Positions 6,462-7,115 of a DNA stretch of 7,115 bases are shown in pieces. A program made the position numbers and the translations under genes. The notes under the pieces are model-generated. The model did no database searches and was not told the DNA's origin. It worked only from the letters and a program-made list of their open reading frames with translations. The stretch's first letter is position 1, and the number at the start of each line of letters is the position of its first letter. The DNA comes from Streptosporangiaceae bacterium (lineage in GTDB: Bacteria; Actinomycetota; Actinomycetes; Streptosporangiales; Streptosporangiaceae): positions 1 to 7,115 of the forward strand of contig JASHSZ010000628.1 in assembly GCA_030040815.1 (NCBI GenBank). The letters run 5' to 3'.

Positions 6462-7115
6462 ATGGACCCGGCCGTCGACCCGGACTTCTACGCGCTCGAG
6501 CAGCTGCTCAGCCCCGCAGGCCGACAGCAACTACTGGCCGTCCGCGAGTTCATGGAGAAAGAAGTTGCCCCCATCATCAACCACTACTGGACCAGGGAGG
6601 AGTTCCCACGCCAGCTGATCCCTGGCCTCGCGGCATTGGGCATCGCCGGTCTGGCCTGTGAGGGCCACGGCTGCCCCGGCGGCGACGCGCTGCTCGACGG
6701 CATGATCGCCATGGAGCTGGCGCGCACGGACTGTTCCATCGCCACGTTCATGGGCGTGCACGGCGGGCTTGCCATGGGTTCCATCTATCTGTGCGGCTCA
6801 GAGGAGCAGAAAGACCGCTGGCTGCCGGCCATGGCCCGGATGGAAAAGATCGGCGCGTTCGCGCTCACCGAGCCAGACGTCGGCTCCGGCGCGGCCGGCG
6901 GGCTGACGACAACGGCACAGCGAGACGGTGACGTCTGGGTGCTGAACGGCCAGAAGAAGTGGATCGGCAACGCCACCTTCGCCGACCTTGTCGTGGTCTG
7001 GGCCCGCGATGTCGCCGACAACCAGGTCAAGGGGTTCGTCGTGGAAGCGGGCACGCCCGGCTTCACGCCCGTCAAGATGCGCGACAAGATCGCCCTGCGG
7101 GTAGTCCAGAACGCC
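6462..7115 (+). CDS. Acyl-CoA dehydrogenase (glutaryl-CoA dehydrogenase-like), 3' end cut by window edge
   Basis: FAD-dependent acyl-CoA dehydrogenase, oxidising an acyl-CoA to the 2-enoyl-CoA and passing electrons to electron-transfer flavoprotein. The first 218 residues are present; the family is usually 380-400, so the C-terminal half, including the catalytic Glu region, lies outside. Visible are the all-alpha N-terminal domain (about 15-125), the flavin/substrate signature FALTEPDVGSG (133-143) and the beta domain with LNGQKKWIGN (161-170) and GFVVEAGTPGF (191-201). The layout GLACEGHGCPGG...MELARTD and KIALRVVQNA point to the glutaryl-CoA dehydrogenase/short-chain branch, but substrate cannot be fixed without the rest. 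The Gly at 143 stands where many family members have Asp (TEPxxGSD). It starts 1 base after the phaZ stop, so it belongs to the operon and likely links PHA monomers with beta-oxidation. Confidence 0.9.
   Translation, partial: MDPAVDPDFYALEQLLSPAGRQQLLAVREFMEKEVAPIINHYWTREEFPRQLIPGLAALGIAGLACEGHGCPGGDALLDGMIAMELARTDCSIATFMGVHGGLAMGSIYLCGSEEQKDRWLPAMARMEKIGAFALTEPDVGSGAAGGLTTTAQRDGDVWVLNGQKKWIGNATFADLVVVWARDVADNQVKGFVVEAGTPGFTPVKMRDKIALRVVQNA

Overview
The window is high-GC DNA with strongly G/C-biased third codon positions, leaderless-tight gene packing and family variants that fit a high-GC actinomycete (Actinobacteria), probably an environmental one. This assignment is an inference from composition and gene content; no rRNA or other taxonomic marker is present. 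There are no tRNAs, rRNAs, CRISPR arrays, insertion sequences or integrases that I can see.

Layout. The left part (1-2152, minus strand) is the first 717 codons of an HrpA-type DEAH-box ATP-dependent RNA helicase; its C-terminal part lies beyond the left edge. A divergent intergenic region (about 2153-2329) follows, with three short inverted repeats and a plausible sigma70-like promoter reading right. From 2330 to the right edge, four plus-strand genes are packed as one operon: a FadD-type acyl-CoA ligase (2330-3829), a class II-like polyhydroxyalkanoate (PHA) synthase phaC (3826-5589), an intracellular medium-chain-length PHA depolymerase phaZ (5573-6460) and the first 218 codons of an acyl-CoA dehydrogenase (6462 to beyond 7115). 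Junctions are a 4-base GTGA overlap, a 17-base overlap (or 13-base gap, depending on the phaZ start) and a 1-base gap.

How they work together. The cassette holds the polymer-making and polymer-degrading enzymes plus the enzyme that can re-activate released hydroxy acids to CoA thioesters: PhaC polymerises (R)-3-hydroxyacyl-CoA into granules, PhaZ hydrolyses the polymer to free 3-hydroxy acids, the ligase can turn those or exogenous fatty acids into CoA esters, and the dehydrogenase can feed or drain the pool through beta-oxidation. PhaC and PhaZ both resemble, residue for residue over long stretches recalled from memory, the Pseudomonas mcl-PHA enzymes rather than the short-chain class I system. 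This self-contained PHA turnover operon in an apparent actinomycete is the most interesting thing here; I did not find evidence for a wholly new type of system.
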